Shown piece by piece: positions 46,199-55,324 of a DNA stretch of 64,000 nucleotides. The stretch is from an uncultured Mailhella sp. (GTDB taxonomy: Bacteria; Desulfobacterota; Desulfovibrionia; Desulfovibrionales; Desulfovibrionaceae). The translations under genes were made by a program, and so were the position numbers. Below the pieces are notes generated by a model that saw nothing but the letters and a program-made list of their open reading frames with translations, was not told the origin of the DNA and did no database searches. Each line of letters begins with the position of its first letter. Positions within the stretch are counted from its first letter, which is position 1. The stretch lies in contig NZ_OZ007001.1 of the NCBI RefSeq assembly GCF_963931295.1, positions 620,001-684,000 of the forward strand, read 5' to 3'.

Positions 46199-46282
46199 GC
46201 GGGGGAAGGGAGGGAACCTTTTGAAAAAGTTTCCCTCCCTTCCCCCGCGCCCCATCCCACCTTTCAAAACTTTTTAATTTTT
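46199..46282 (+). repeat. Hairpin repeat, copy 3: 24-bp stem with one-sided tail
   Basis: Arms 46199-46222 and 46225-46248 pair with one mismatch around GA (GCGGGGGAAGGGAGGGAA then CCTTTT). The tail GCGCCCCATCCCACCTTTCAAAACTTTTTAATTTTT matches copy 2. It follows the chorismate-mutase-like stop by 16 bases and probably terminates it. Confidence 0.78.
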
Positions 46283-46527
46283 GAAGGGGGGGGAACCGGA
46301 TGATGGAAGGAAAGCGAAAGTCAGAAAAATGCCACAGGGGATAAGGAATCATTAAACCGCCCCCGGCCTTTTTTTCTTTACGACAGCAATACCAAAACGA
46401 GGTTTCTCCCCTCGTTTTCTCCATCGCCAGCGATACCCTGTCATCACTGATGCGGGAACACTATCGGCTTGCGGTCACTATCGACACGCACGGCACAATT
46501 ATTTCACGCGCCCGGCGTCCGCAACGT

Positions 46528-47412
46528 CCCGTTTGCGCAAGACATGCTCTACGCTCTGCGGAACTTGCACGACGGGCATTGCGTTTAACGGCGGGAGTGA
46601 ATCCCGCCTGCTTATGCCCGTCGGCCGGGCTTCTGACGTCGCCCGGGGCCCCAGAGCGTTGAAAAGCGGCCCTTCTGCCCGCACTCCCCCTCCCCTTTGC
46701 CTCGGGCATAATCTTCCCGTTCACCCTGTCCTGCCGAACCGGCGAAGCCGGGAGGCAGAATCAGGGGGGCACGGGGGGAATTATTTCTGACCTTGCAGTT
46801 CTCCCGAAAAACTCGCAGGCCCGTTTGCGCAAGACACGCTGTACGGGCTGCATCACTTGCACGACGGGCATTGCGTTTAACGGCGGGAGTGAATCCCGCC
46901 TGCTTATGCCCGTCGGCCGGGCTCCTGACGTCGCCCGGGGCCCCAGAGCGTTGAAAAGCGGCCCTTCTGCCCGCACTCCCCCTCGCCCTTTGCCTCGGTC
47001 ATAATCTTCCCGTTCACCCTGTCCTGCCGAACCGACGAAGCCGGGAGGCAGAATCAGGGGGGTGCGGGGGAAATTATTTCTGACCTTGCAGTTCTCCCGA
47101 AAAACTCGCAGGCCCGTTTGCGCAAGACATGCTCTACGCTCTGCGGAACTTGCACGACGGGCATTGCGTTTAACGGCGGGAGTGAATCCCGCCTGCTTAT
47201 GCCCGTCGGCCGGGCTCCTGACGTCGCCCGGGGCCCCAGAGCGTTGAAAAGTGGTCCTTCTGCCCGCACTCCCCCTCGCCCTTTGCCTCGGGCATAATCT
47301 TCCCGTTCACCCTGTCCTGCCGAACCGGCGAAGCCGGGAGGCAGAATCAGGGGGGCGCGGGGGGAATTATTTCCCCCGCATGCCTTTCCTGCCTTTCCTC
47401 TCTTCCTGCCTT
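46528..47412 (-). repeat. Tandem array of three composite repeat units, about 293 bp each (copy C)
   Basis: Units begin at 46528, 46820 and 47113 (plus-strand CCCGTTTGCGCAAGACA), with spacing 292 and 293 bases. Each contains M3 (hairpin ACGGGCAT/ATGCCCGT enclosing GGCGGGA/TCCCGCC, at 46572-46621, 46864-46913 and 47157-47206) and M1 without M2. The first two units run into the next through TTCTGACCTTGCAG; the third ends in the M1 palindrome and a pyrimidine tract next to the chromate transporter stop. Identity between units is very high. Short frames inside are only repeat translations. The region 46283-46527 has no gene. Confidence 0.9.
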
Positions 47413-47417
47413 TCTTC

Positions 47418-47978
47418 CTACTCCAGCAGGGAGACGGAGGCTTCGATGACGCCGGCGATCAGCATGACGAGGATGGGGTTCATTCTGGCCTTGAGGAGGA
47501 GGGCCAGGCTGAAGGCGAACAGGGCGACGAGGCGCAGGTTGATGTCCTGCAGGGAGGAGAAGGCTTCATGGTTCCAGAAAGCCGACATGAGGATATCCAC
47601 GCCGGAGGCGGCGATAAGGGCCACCACGGCCGGGCGCAGGATGTCGAACACGCCTTGAAGCAGGGTCATGTCCCTGTATTTCAAGTACATTTTAGCCACC
47701 AGTGTGACGATGAAGCAGGCCGGGAGCACGCAGCCTGCGGTAGCGATGACGGCTCCGGGCAGACCTGCCAGGCGCGTGCCCACGAAGGTGGCCGCGTTGA
47801 CCGCGATGGAGCCGGGCGTCATTTGCGATATGGTGACGAGATCGGTGAACTCACGCATGGACAGCCATCCGTAGTTTCCCACCACCTCGCCCTGAATGAG
47901 CGGCAGGGCCGCGTATCCGCCTCCGAAGCTGAACGCGCCTATCTTGAGAAAACAGAAAAAAATATCCCAGTACATCAT
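47418..47978 (-). CDS. chrA: Chromate transporter, second half (ChrA-type subunit)
   Basis: A 186-residue membrane protein with five or six helices. The ChrA signature FLKIGAFSFGGGYAALPLI opens it, followed by LVTISQMTPGSIAVNAATFVG. ChrA proteins export chromate or take up related oxyanions such as sulfate. In this organism the transporter is made of two separate half-length proteins. The start at 47978 overlaps the stop of the preceding half (ATGA), so the two are coupled. The stop is five bases from repeat array C. Confidence 0.88.
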   Translation of the reverse strand: MMYWDIFFCFLKIGAFSFGGGYAALPLIQGEVVGNYGWLSMREFTDLVTISQMTPGSIAVNAATFVGTRLAGLPGAVIATAGCVLPACFIVTLVAKMYLKYRDMTLLQGVFDILRPAVVALIAASGVDILMSAFWNHEAFSSLQDINLRLVALFAFSLALLLKARMNPILVMLIAGVIEASVSLLE

Positions 47979-48541
47979 TGTTTTCTGCTCCTCATGAGGC
48001 GCATGGCGTGTACGAGCCCCACGCCGATGCACGCCAGCACCACATAAATCACGTTGATGCGGAGGCACACCGCCGCAACAAGCGCCCCCGCCATGACGAG
48101 CACTGCCGTCAGATCGCGCTTTTTCACGTATCCTTTCGCCATGTCCCACACCACGGCGAAAATCACGGCTCCCACGCCGGCCTGCATGCCCAGAAGCAGC
48201 CGCTTCACGAGTTCGTTGTCGCCGACGGCACGATAGCCCAGCGCAATCAGCGATATGATGACCAGCGGCGGAATCGTGGTGGCCACCACCGTGATGAGCA
48301 TGCCCAAAAGTCCTGCCAGCTTGTAGCCCACCACGATGGCCCCGCTGATGGCTATGGAGCCGGGCGCCGTTTCCGCTATGGCCACGAGATCCAGCATTTC
48401 ATCGTTCTCTATCCAGTGAAACTTGTCCACAAACGTCTTCTTCATGAGAGAAACGATGACGTAGCCTCCCCCGAAGGTGAACGCGCTCAGTTCCAGCGTG
48501 GAAAAAAACAGCTTCCATAAAAGTCCGCGTTGCCCTGCCAT
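47975..48541 (-). CDS. chrA: Chromate transporter, first half (ChrA-type subunit)
   Basis: A 188-residue membrane protein with the matching motifs LELSAFTFGGGYVIVSLM and LVAIAETAPGSIAISGAIVVG. It pairs with the next gene; the overlap of start and stop codons indicates equal synthesis and heterodimer formation. Divergent from a LysR regulator 96 bases away, which probably controls it. Substrate chromate is the family name; a physiological role in sulfate or other oxyanion transport is also possible in a sulfur-metabolising cell. Confidence 0.88.
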   Translation of the reverse strand: MAGQRGLLWKLFFSTLELSAFTFGGGYVIVSLMKKTFVDKFHWIENDEMLDLVAIAETAPGSIAISGAIVVGYKLAGLLGMLITVVATTIPPLVIISLIALGYRAVGDNELVKRLLLGMQAGVGAVIFAVVWDMAKGYVKKRDLTAVLVMAGALVAAVCLRINVIYVVLACIGVGLVHAMRLMRSRKQ

Positions 48542-48637
48542 GTCGTGCTCCTTTGAGCAGCAACCATGAATCGGATTGATTAAGAAGTAAAATAGTATTA
48601 TCTGATGAAATCCATAACCGTTTAATTATGTATCGCC

Positions 48638-49513
48638 ATGACGCTCCGACATCTGCATATTTTCGTGACGGTGTTTCAGGCCGGAGGCATCACGAGGGCG
48701 GCGCATATTCTTCACGTGGCGCAGCCGTCCATAAGCCTCGCCGTGCATGAACTGGAAGAACACTACGGCGTGCGCCTGTTTGAACGCACAGGACGAAAAA
48801 TCGTTCCCACCGAATGCGGCAGAAGCTTCTACGGCTACGCGCTGCACATTGTTTCCCTGTTCCGCGACATGGAACACCACATGGCCGACTGGAACAGCGC
48901 CGGAACCCTGCGCATAGGCGCAAGCATCACCGTGGGAACCCATGTGCTCCCCGCCCTGCTCGATCGCTGCAAACAGCGATTTCCCGATATCCGCGCCGAA
49001 GTCGTCATCAACAATTCCGCCACCATAGAACGCTTCGCCGTGGATAACGCCATTGACGTGGGACTCATCGAAAACAATCCCGAACACCCGGATATCCACA
49101 GCACCCCGTTCAGAAAGGACCGCCTCTGCGGCATCGCTCCGCCCGGTCACCCCCTCGCCGGTCGCTCCGGCGTCACCCTGCCGGAACTCGCCAGATTCCC
49201 CCTGCTCCTGAGAGAAAAAGGAAGCGGCAGCCGAGAAATCCTCGACGCCTGCTTCGCCCTCGATCAGCTCTCCGTCCGTCCCCTCTGGGAAAGCGTCAGC
49301 AACCAGGCCATCATCAGCGGCGTCGCCGCAGGCCTCGGCGTCGCCGTGCTCTCCGAACTGCTCGTCGCCCCCGGCGTACACACCGGCCGCGTCAGCCCCT
49401 TCTCCCTCCAGCCAGCCCTCGAACGAAACTTCATCATCATCCGACACAAAAGCAAATACCTCACCCCGCCCCTCCAGGCATTCATTGAACTCTGTCTCGA
49501 CGGAAAAAATTAG
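48638..49513 (+). CDS. LysR-family transcriptional regulator
   Basis: A 291-residue regulator. Winged helix-turn-helix at residues 1-60 (LRHLHIFVTVFQAGGITRAAHILHVAQPSISLAVHELEEHYGVRLFERTGRK), then a two-lobe effector domain (TLRIGASITVGTHVLPALLDR). It is divergent from the chromate transporter pair; the AT-rich 96-base gap between them should hold the operator. The effector is unknown. It ends just before repeat copy D. Confidence 0.9.
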   Translation: MTLRHLHIFVTVFQAGGITRAAHILHVAQPSISLAVHELEEHYGVRLFERTGRKIVPTECGRSFYGYALHIVSLFRDMEHHMADWNSAGTLRIGASITVGTHVLPALLDRCKQRFPDIRAEVVINNSATIERFAVDNAIDVGLIENNPEHPDIHSTPFRKDRLCGIAPPGHPLAGRSGVTLPELARFPLLLREKGSGSREILDACFALDQLSVRPLWESVSNQAIISGVAAGLGVAVLSELLVAPGVHTGRVSPFSLQPALERNFIIIRHKSKYLTPPLQAFIELCLDGKN

Positions 49514-49559
49514 GAAGGGGATCAGGAAAGAGCCTCGGGGCGCTGCCCCGAACCCCGGA

Positions 49560-50040
49560 AAGGCAGAAAGAAAGGAAAGGCATGCGGGGGAAATAATTCC
49601 CCCCGCGCCCCCCTGTTTCCGCCTCAGGCTTCGCCCTCGGCGGGCGGGAGTGCGGTTGCAGGATAAGTCGCGAACGCCGGACGCACGGCAGAAAGGAGCG
49701 CAAGGCCTGGGCGTGCTCGGCCGGCGCTGTTCGGACTGCGGACGCAGTGCAGGTGTGCGCTGCTGCGCCCACCTGCGGTGGCCGACTCCTGTCCGGCCTG
49801 CGCCGGACAGTCGTATCAAAGGAAAGGATTTCCAGATGTTTTTTGGGAAGGAAGAAACGGCGAAGGCTGACAATGCAGACCGAAAAATGTCTTCTCAACG
49901 ATCTGGGGCCCGCGACCTGTCTTCAGACGGTCGCGCCGACGGGCATAAGCAGGCGCACTTCCGGCATTAAACGCAATGCCCGTTGTGCAGGTTCCGCAGG
50001 CGTACAGCGCGTCCTGTGAAAACGGGCCGCAGCGCCCAGC
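49560..50040 (+). repeat. Composite repeat, full M1-M2-M3 element (copy D)
   Basis: The only copy with all three modules in simple order. M1 palindrome at about 49583-49605. M2 stems at 49750-49775 (CAGGTG-t-GCGC/GCGC-c-CACCTG) and 49789-49810 (CTGTCCGGC/GCCGGACAG), then GGAAAGGATTTCC and TTTTTT. M3 on the plus strand at 49939-49983 (ACGGGCAT...ATGCCCGT), with a shortened inner stem. It begins about 45 bases after the LysR stop, between convergent genes. Confidence 0.85.
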
Positions 50041-50046
50041 CGGGCG

Positions 50047-51102
50047 TTATTTGTCCTGGCTCGCGGGTTCGGGTTCCGCCTCGACCTTCTTCGGATGGCT
50101 GAACATGCTTCTGCGGCGTTTTTCCGCGGCCGAGTAAATGAGCTGGAACACGTACTCCTCAAGGCCGCTGCGGGCCTCGCCGGGAAGATCGACAAGCGCG
50201 GCCTCGGCTCTGGCCATGGTCTTGTGCCCGCCGCCACCGCCCACGCCGGTGAACACGCACGACGCCACGGCGCCGAGATCCATTTTGCCGTAGCCGCCGC
50301 GGAACACCACGATGACCCTCCCGGCGCTCACGCCGCACACTGCCACCCAGCGCAGACCGTGAACCTTGAGGAAGAAATCGGCAATGACCACGAGAATGTC
50401 CGAACTTTCCACCTTGCCGAGCCACACGTAGCTGCCGCGTCCGCAGGGACGCAGCGTTTCAAAGGCGCGCGAGAAGTACGGAAGCCATTCGGGCATGTAT
50501 TCGCTGCGAAGGATGCGGTTCATGAGATTGGCGTCGCCGAAGCGGCTCAGATAATGATAGGCGCGCAGATCCACGTCGGTGCAGCCTCGGCCGAAGGTGG
50601 CGGTGTCGGTGCGGATGCCGTATTGCAGCGCGGTGGCCAGCAGCCTTGCGGGGCGAATGCCTGCGGAATAGAGGTATTCGGTCATCATGGTGCTCACGGA
50701 GCCGTAGTCGGGACGGATGTCCTGAAACGGCGCGGAGCAGGGTTCCGCGGCCTTGGGATGATGATCGATGACCACGGAGAACTCCAGATCCGCGAACGCC
50801 GGATTGTGATGCGCCTGCGAATCGACCAGGGCGAAGCGCTGGAACTTCCTGCGCATGGAAGGACGCCACTTCACCACCGGAATGTTCAGATACCGGATCA
50901 TGGCCAGATTGTCCGGCCGGGTGATTTCGTTGGTGCGGGCGATGGTCACGCTCTTCACTTTTGAGCGTATGATGCGCTGAAGGGCCATGGCGCTGGCAAG
51001 AGCGTCGGGGTCGGCGGTGATGAGTATGGCCCACGACTCTTCCCTGACAAGCAGAGCCTGAAGCTGCGCAAGCTGCGCGGAAAGTACGCGGAAATAAGCC
51101 AT
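50047..51102 (-). CDS. DHH-family phosphoesterase
   Basis: A 351-residue cytoplasmic enzyme. N-terminal metal-site motifs DPDALAS near residue 30 and VIDHHPKAAEP near residue 110, the RTDTATFG segment, and C-terminal DHHA1 motif GVGGGGGHKTMA. These resemble NrnA/RecJ-like enzymes that cleave short oligonucleotides or cyclic dinucleotide products. It follows the prenyl synthase gene by 12 bases, so the two form one operon. The C-terminal 40 residues are basic, then Glu/Pro-rich. The exact substrate is not known. Confidence 0.85.
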   Translation of the reverse strand: MAYFRVLSAQLAQLQALLVREESWAILITADPDALASAMALQRIIRSKVKSVTIARTNEITRPDNLAMIRYLNIPVVKWRPSMRRKFQRFALVDSQAHHNPAFADLEFSVVIDHHPKAAEPCSAPFQDIRPDYGSVSTMMTEYLYSAGIRPARLLATALQYGIRTDTATFGRGCTDVDLRAYHYLSRFGDANLMNRILRSEYMPEWLPYFSRAFETLRPCGRGSYVWLGKVESSDILVVIADFFLKVHGLRWVAVCGVSAGRVIVVFRGGYGKMDLGAVASCVFTGVGGGGGHKTMARAEAALVDLPGEARSGLEEYVFQLIYSAAEKRRRSMFSHPKKVEAEPEPASQDK

Positions 51103-51114
51103 AATCTTCTGCTC

Positions 51115-52080
51115 CTACGATTTTCGGTTGCGCACGAATTCCAGTGCTTCCCGAAAGAGCTTCTGCTCGAAGCGCTGCGGCAGTCCGTCGAGACAGCGTT
51201 CCGCCTTGTCGAGGTATTCGTCGGCCATGGCGCGGGATTCGGCGTCGAAGCCGAGACGGCGTATGTCCGCGGCAATGCGCGCCCTGTCCTCAGGGGTGAA
51301 GGAGCCGTTGCGGAACTTCTCGCAGAATCCCTCTCTGTCGCAGCGGGGCAGGAACTCCAGATATTTCATGATAGGCGGCGTGAACTTGCCCTCTTCCAGA
51401 TCGCCGGCGGTGGGCTTGCCGGTTTCCGCTTCGTCGGCGAAATCGAGGGCGTCGTCCACCATCTGGAAGGCGATGCCGAGGTTCAGACCATAGTCGGAAA
51501 TGGCGTCCACGTCCGCAGGCGACGCCTTGGCGTACAGCGCGCCCAGACGGCACGAGCCGCGGATGAGCCAGCCCGTTTTTCCGGCCACGACGTCCACGTA
51601 TTCCGCGTGGCTGTGCGAGAGCGAATGCTGAAGCGCAATTTCATGGGTTTCGCCCGCGGCGGTCATGAGCACCGATTCCGACACGCAGGCGAGAAGCTCG
51701 GGCCTGCCGAACGACGAGGTCTTGTGACTTGCCGCGGCGAGCAGCGCATCGCCCGCGAGAATGGCCCGCGGCACGTCGTAGAGCACGTGCGCCGAAACCC
51801 GGCCGCGGCGCGAGGATGCGCCGTCGAGCACGTCGTCGTGCAGCAGCGTGGCGACGTGAATCATTTCGGGAATCACGGCCACGTCGTAGAGGCCGTCGCC
51901 TTCCGCTCCGAACAGGCGCGCCGAGGCGAGCGTCATGAGCGGACGAAGGCGCTTGCCGCCCGCAAGAAGCACATGTCCAACAATATCGCGCAGAGGCGCG
52001 GGCATGGCGGCCAGTTCCCTTTCCAGAGCGGCGTTGACCTTCACCTGCTCGTATTTCAGCACGGACACAAACGTTATCAT
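51115..52080 (-). CDS. Polyprenyl diphosphate synthase (octaprenyl type)
   Basis: A 321-residue trans-prenyltransferase. The two Asp-rich motifs are LLHDDVLDGA (first) and FQMVDDALDF (second), with GGKRLRPLM upstream of the first. It condenses isopentenyl diphosphate to a long-chain prenyl diphosphate, probably for menaquinone, which Desulfovibrionales use. The start MITFVSVLKYEQV is chosen by family and by AAAGG upstream. Co-transcribed with the DHH gene. Confidence 0.88.
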   Translation of the reverse strand: MITFVSVLKYEQVKVNAALERELAAMPAPLRDIVGHVLLAGGKRLRPLMTLASARLFGAEGDGLYDVAVIPEMIHVATLLHDDVLDGASSRRGRVSAHVLYDVPRAILAGDALLAAASHKTSSFGRPELLACVSESVLMTAAGETHEIALQHSLSHSHAEYVDVVAGKTGWLIRGSCRLGALYAKASPADVDAISDYGLNLGIAFQMVDDALDFADEAETGKPTAGDLEEGKFTPPIMKYLEFLPRCDREGFCEKFRNGSFTPEDRARIAADIRRLGFDAESRAMADEYLDKAERCLDGLPQRFEQKLFREALEFVRNRKS

Positions 52081-52255
52081 AAATTCAGACCTTTGCCCTG
52101 CGGGCGTCGCGGAGAATCTTTCCCTACGTTTTGAACGCATTTTTCATTCTTCGCAAGCATTTTCGTCCCGCTGTTCCCGCAAAGCCCGGCGCCGCACGGC
52201 ATGAGAAGGCAAAAACCCTCTTTACAAGTCGGCCGATACCTAGGATACTGCCCCG

Positions 52256-52465
52256 ATGAATTTCAATTTTTCCCTCTTCCTCACCGCGCTCGGCCTGGCC
52301 TGCGTTCTCGAAGCGCTGCCCTGGCTCATTTCGCCCGGCAAAACGCGTCAGACGCTTCTCGAAATGCTCTCGCTGCCTGAAGAGACGCTGCGCAGGGGAG
52401 GCATTTTCCTCATGGTTCTCGGCGTTGCCGTGTGCGCCGCGGGCCGTTTTCTCCGTGGAGACTGA
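52256..52465 (+). CDS. DUF2065-family small membrane protein
   Basis: A 69-residue protein with two hydrophobic helices (NFSLFLTALGLACVLEALPWLISP and GGIFLMVLGVAVCAAGRFL). It matches the DUF2065/YjeT pattern. Its stop is one base before the glmU start, so it is transcribed and probably translated together with glmU. Function unknown. Confidence 0.85.
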   Translation: MNFNFSLFLTALGLACVLEALPWLISPGKTRQTLLEMLSLPEETLRRGGIFLMVLGVAVCAAGRFLRGD

Positions 52466-52466
52466 C

Positions 52467-53855
52467 ATGAATATCGACGCCCTCATTCTCGCGGCCGGCA
52501 AGGGCACGCGCATGCCCTCCCCCAGGCCCAAGGTGCTCCAGACGCTTCTTGGCGAAACCATGCTTGCGCTGGTCACGTCCACGCTGGCGGCCATGCCCCG
52601 CGTGAACCGCATTCTCACTCTGGTGGGCAACGAGGCCGACATGGTTTCCGCCGAGGCCGCCCGCACGGCCGAGAGGCTGGGCATTGCCTCCTCCTGCATC
52701 CGGCAGGAAAAGCAGCTCGGCACCGGCCACGCCCTCATGACCGCCATGCCCGAGCTTGACGGCGACGGCTGCGTGCTCGTGGTGAACGGCGACGCGCCCC
52801 TCGTCACCCCCGAGGTGCTCAATCACTTTCTCGACGCCGCAGAAGGCGCGGACGCGGCCTTTCTGAGCCTCGAACTCGAAGACGCCGCCGCCTACGGCCG
52901 CGTGGTGCGCCGCGAGGGCAGGGTGAGCGCCATCGTGGAGGCCAGGGACTTCGATCCCGCCCTCTACGGCCCGCTCGAAGACGCGCACGAAGTGAATACG
53001 GGCATCTATCTCTTTTCTCTGCCCGCGGCGCGCCGTCTGCTGCCGCGCCTCACCTGCGACAACCGCGGCGGGGAATATTACATTACCGATCTTGTCGCGC
53101 TGGGCCTCGCCGAAGGCATGGACGTGCGCGGCATACGCGCCGAGGGCGCGGGCTGCGAAAAAACGGCCCTGCTCGGCGTGAACATGCCCGCGGAACTCGC
53201 CGCGGCCGAAGAAATTCTCGCCAAGCGCCGCGCCGACGAACTGCTCGCTTCGGGCGTGGTGCTGCATGCTCCCTCGCTCGTGCGCGTAAGCCCGCTCTCC
53301 CGCGTGGAAAAGGGCGCGGAAATCTTCGGCCCCTGCGAAATCTACGGCGACAGCGAAATCAAAAGCGGCGCGCGCATTCTCTCGCACTGCGTGCTGCGCG
53401 ACGCCCGCATCGACGGCGGCACGGAGATCCGCGAATTCTGCCACATCGAAAAGGCGGAAGTGAAAAGCGGCGCGCTCATCGGCCCCTACGCAAGACTGCG
53501 TCCGCAGGCCTTCGTCGATGAAAACGCCCACGTGGGCAACTTCGTGGAACTCAAGAAGACCCGCCTAGGCAAGGGCTCGAAGGCCAATCACCTCACCTAC
53601 CTCGGCGACGCCGAAGTCGGCCCGGGCGTGAACTTCGGCGCGGGCACCATCACCTGCAACTACGACGGAAAAAACAAGTTCCGTACCGTGATAGGCGAAG
53701 GCTGCTTCATCGGCAGCAACACGGCGCTCGTGGCCCCCGTGACCGTGGGCGACAACGCCCTCGTCGGCGCGGGCTCCGTCATCGTGGAAGACGTGCCTGC
53801 CGGAAAGCTCGCCCTCGGCCGGGGCAGACAGGTCATCAAGGAACGCAGAAAGTGA
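52467..53855 (+). CDS. glmU: Bifunctional N-acetylglucosamine-1-phosphate uridyltransferase / glucosamine-1-phosphate acetyltransferase
   Basis: A 462-residue enzyme. N-terminal uridyltransferase: LAAGKGTRM at residue 7 and GTGHAL near residue 90. C-terminal left-handed beta helix with hexad repeats and the acetyltransferase His in NHLTYLGDAEVG. It converts GlcN-1-P to UDP-GlcNAc, continuing the path begun by glmS. One base separates it from the DUF2065 gene; GGAG precedes the ATG. Full length. Confidence 0.95.
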   Translation: MNIDALILAAGKGTRMPSPRPKVLQTLLGETMLALVTSTLAAMPRVNRILTLVGNEADMVSAEAARTAERLGIASSCIRQEKQLGTGHALMTAMPELDGDGCVLVVNGDAPLVTPEVLNHFLDAAEGADAAFLSLELEDAAAYGRVVRREGRVSAIVEARDFDPALYGPLEDAHEVNTGIYLFSLPAARRLLPRLTCDNRGGEYYITDLVALGLAEGMDVRGIRAEGAGCEKTALLGVNMPAELAAAEEILAKRRADELLASGVVLHAPSLVRVSPLSRVEKGAEIFGPCEIYGDSEIKSGARILSHCVLRDARIDGGTEIREFCHIEKAEVKSGALIGPYARLRPQAFVDENAHVGNFVELKKTRLGKGSKANHLTYLGDAEVGPGVNFGAGTITCNYDGKNKFRTVIGEGCFIGSNTALVAPVTVGDNALVGAGSVIVEDVPAGKLALGRGRQVIKERRK

Positions 53856-53967
53856 CGCGGCGCGCAAGACGCGGCGCAAAACTTGACTATTGCCCCCGGA
53901 ATCTCCATTCTTTGCAACGCGACGACGCTCCGGCCCGCCGCATGCTTCCAACAGCAAGGAGTCATCA

Positions 53968-55284
53968 ATGTCTTGTCGTATATTGAACATCAAGTCGCCC
54001 GCCGACGCGGAAGCCGCCGAGCTGTTCCGCCGTCTGGCCGAACGCGGCAATCCCGCCGACGGCAACGGGCAGGATGTGGAAAATCAGGTGCGCGCCATTC
54101 TCGCGGACGTGCGCGAACGCGGCGATCAGGCGCTCATCGAGCGCACCCGCCAGTTCGACGCCCCCGACATTGAACCGCCCCTCGCCGTTCCGCAGGAAGA
54201 ACTCGCCCGCGCCGCGGCTTCCATTTCCGGCGAAGAACGCAGCGTCATCGTGGAAGCAGCCTCGCACATCCGCACCTTCCACGAGGCCCAGAAGGACAAA
54301 TCCTGGTTCATCACCCGCGAAGACGGATCCATTCTCGGTCAGAAGATCGAACCCGTGGACCGCGCCGGTCTCTACGTGCCCGGCGGCAAGGGCGGCAACA
54401 CCCCCCTCATCTCCTCCATGCTCATGGGCGCGATTCCCGCGCAGGTCGCAGGCGTGAAGGAAATCGCCGTGGTCACGCCCCCCCGCGCCGACGGCACCCT
54501 CAATCCCTACATGCTCGCCGCCGCCTACCTGCTCGACATCAATGAAGTCTATCGCGTGGGCGGCCCCTGGTCCATCGGCGCGCTCGCCTACGGCACCCAG
54601 GAAATCCGTCCCGTGGACGTCATCGCAGGCCCGGGCAACATCTTCGTCACCACCGCCAAGAAGCTCGTGCAGGGCAAGGTCGGCATCGACATGATCGCCG
54701 GTCCCAGCGAAATTCTCGTGCTTGCCGACGAAAGCGCCAATCCTGAATGGGTCGCCGCCGACATGCTCTCCCAGGCCGAACACGACAAGCTCGCCTCGGC
54801 CATTCTCATCACCACGAGCTCTCTGCTCGCCGATCGCGTTTCCGCCGCCCTCGACCGCCGCGTGGCCGAACTGCCCCGCGTCGACATCGCCCGCGCCTCC
54901 CTCGAAAACTGGGGAGCCATCATCCTCGTGCCCGACCTTTCCGTGGGCGTGGACATGGCCAACCGCATCGCCCCCGAACACATGGAACTCTGCACCTCCT
55001 CTCCCTGGGAAGTGCTGCCCGCCATCCGCCACGCCGGCGCCGTGTTCATGGGCCAGTATTCCCCCGAACCCGTCGGCGACTACTACGCAGGCCCCAATCA
55101 CGTGCTTCCCACGCTCGGCACGGCCCGCCACTCCTCCGCGCTCAGCGTGCAGACCTTCTCCAAGCGCACCAGCATAGTGGCGGCTTCGGCACAGTTCACC
55201 AGCGCCCACGCCTCCTCCATCGCCCTGCTCGCCAGGCTCGAAGGTCTGGAAGCTCACGCCCGTTCCGTGGAACTCCGCGGCTGA
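53968..55284 (+). CDS. hisD: Histidinol dehydrogenase
   Basis: A 438-residue enzyme that oxidises histidinol to histidine with two NAD. Motifs: DRAGLYVPGG, GPGNIFVTTAKKLV, the zinc/catalytic block SQAEHDKLASAI, IAPEHMEL (catalytic Glu-His) and GPNHVLPT. AAGGAG precedes the ATG at 53968. It is followed by purC 40 bases downstream and preceded by glmU; other his genes are not here. Confidence 0.95.
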   Translation: MSCRILNIKSPADAEAAELFRRLAERGNPADGNGQDVENQVRAILADVRERGDQALIERTRQFDAPDIEPPLAVPQEELARAAASISGEERSVIVEAASHIRTFHEAQKDKSWFITREDGSILGQKIEPVDRAGLYVPGGKGGNTPLISSMLMGAIPAQVAGVKEIAVVTPPRADGTLNPYMLAAAYLLDINEVYRVGGPWSIGALAYGTQEIRPVDVIAGPGNIFVTTAKKLVQGKVGIDMIAGPSEILVLADESANPEWVAADMLSQAEHDKLASAILITTSSLLADRVSAALDRRVAELPRVDIARASLENWGAIILVPDLSVGVDMANRIAPEHMELCTSSPWEVLPAIRHAGAVFMGQYSPEPVGDYYAGPNHVLPTLGTARHSSALSVQTFSKRTSIVAASAQFTSAHASSIALLARLEGLEAHARSVELRG

Positions 55285-55324
55285 TCCCGCCGCCCACCAA
55301 CGCCCTTCACTCACGAGGTTTCCC

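Noticed and set aside
46461..47269. Short minus-strand frames that repeat the same peptide (MRAEGPLFNALGP...)
   Set aside because: They are translations of the repeat unit, lack ribosome sites and end at unit borders, and the same sequence is selected for stems, not codons.
46528..47412. Possible CRISPR array
   Set aside because: Units are about 293 bp and nearly identical throughout, with no unique spacers and no cas genes.
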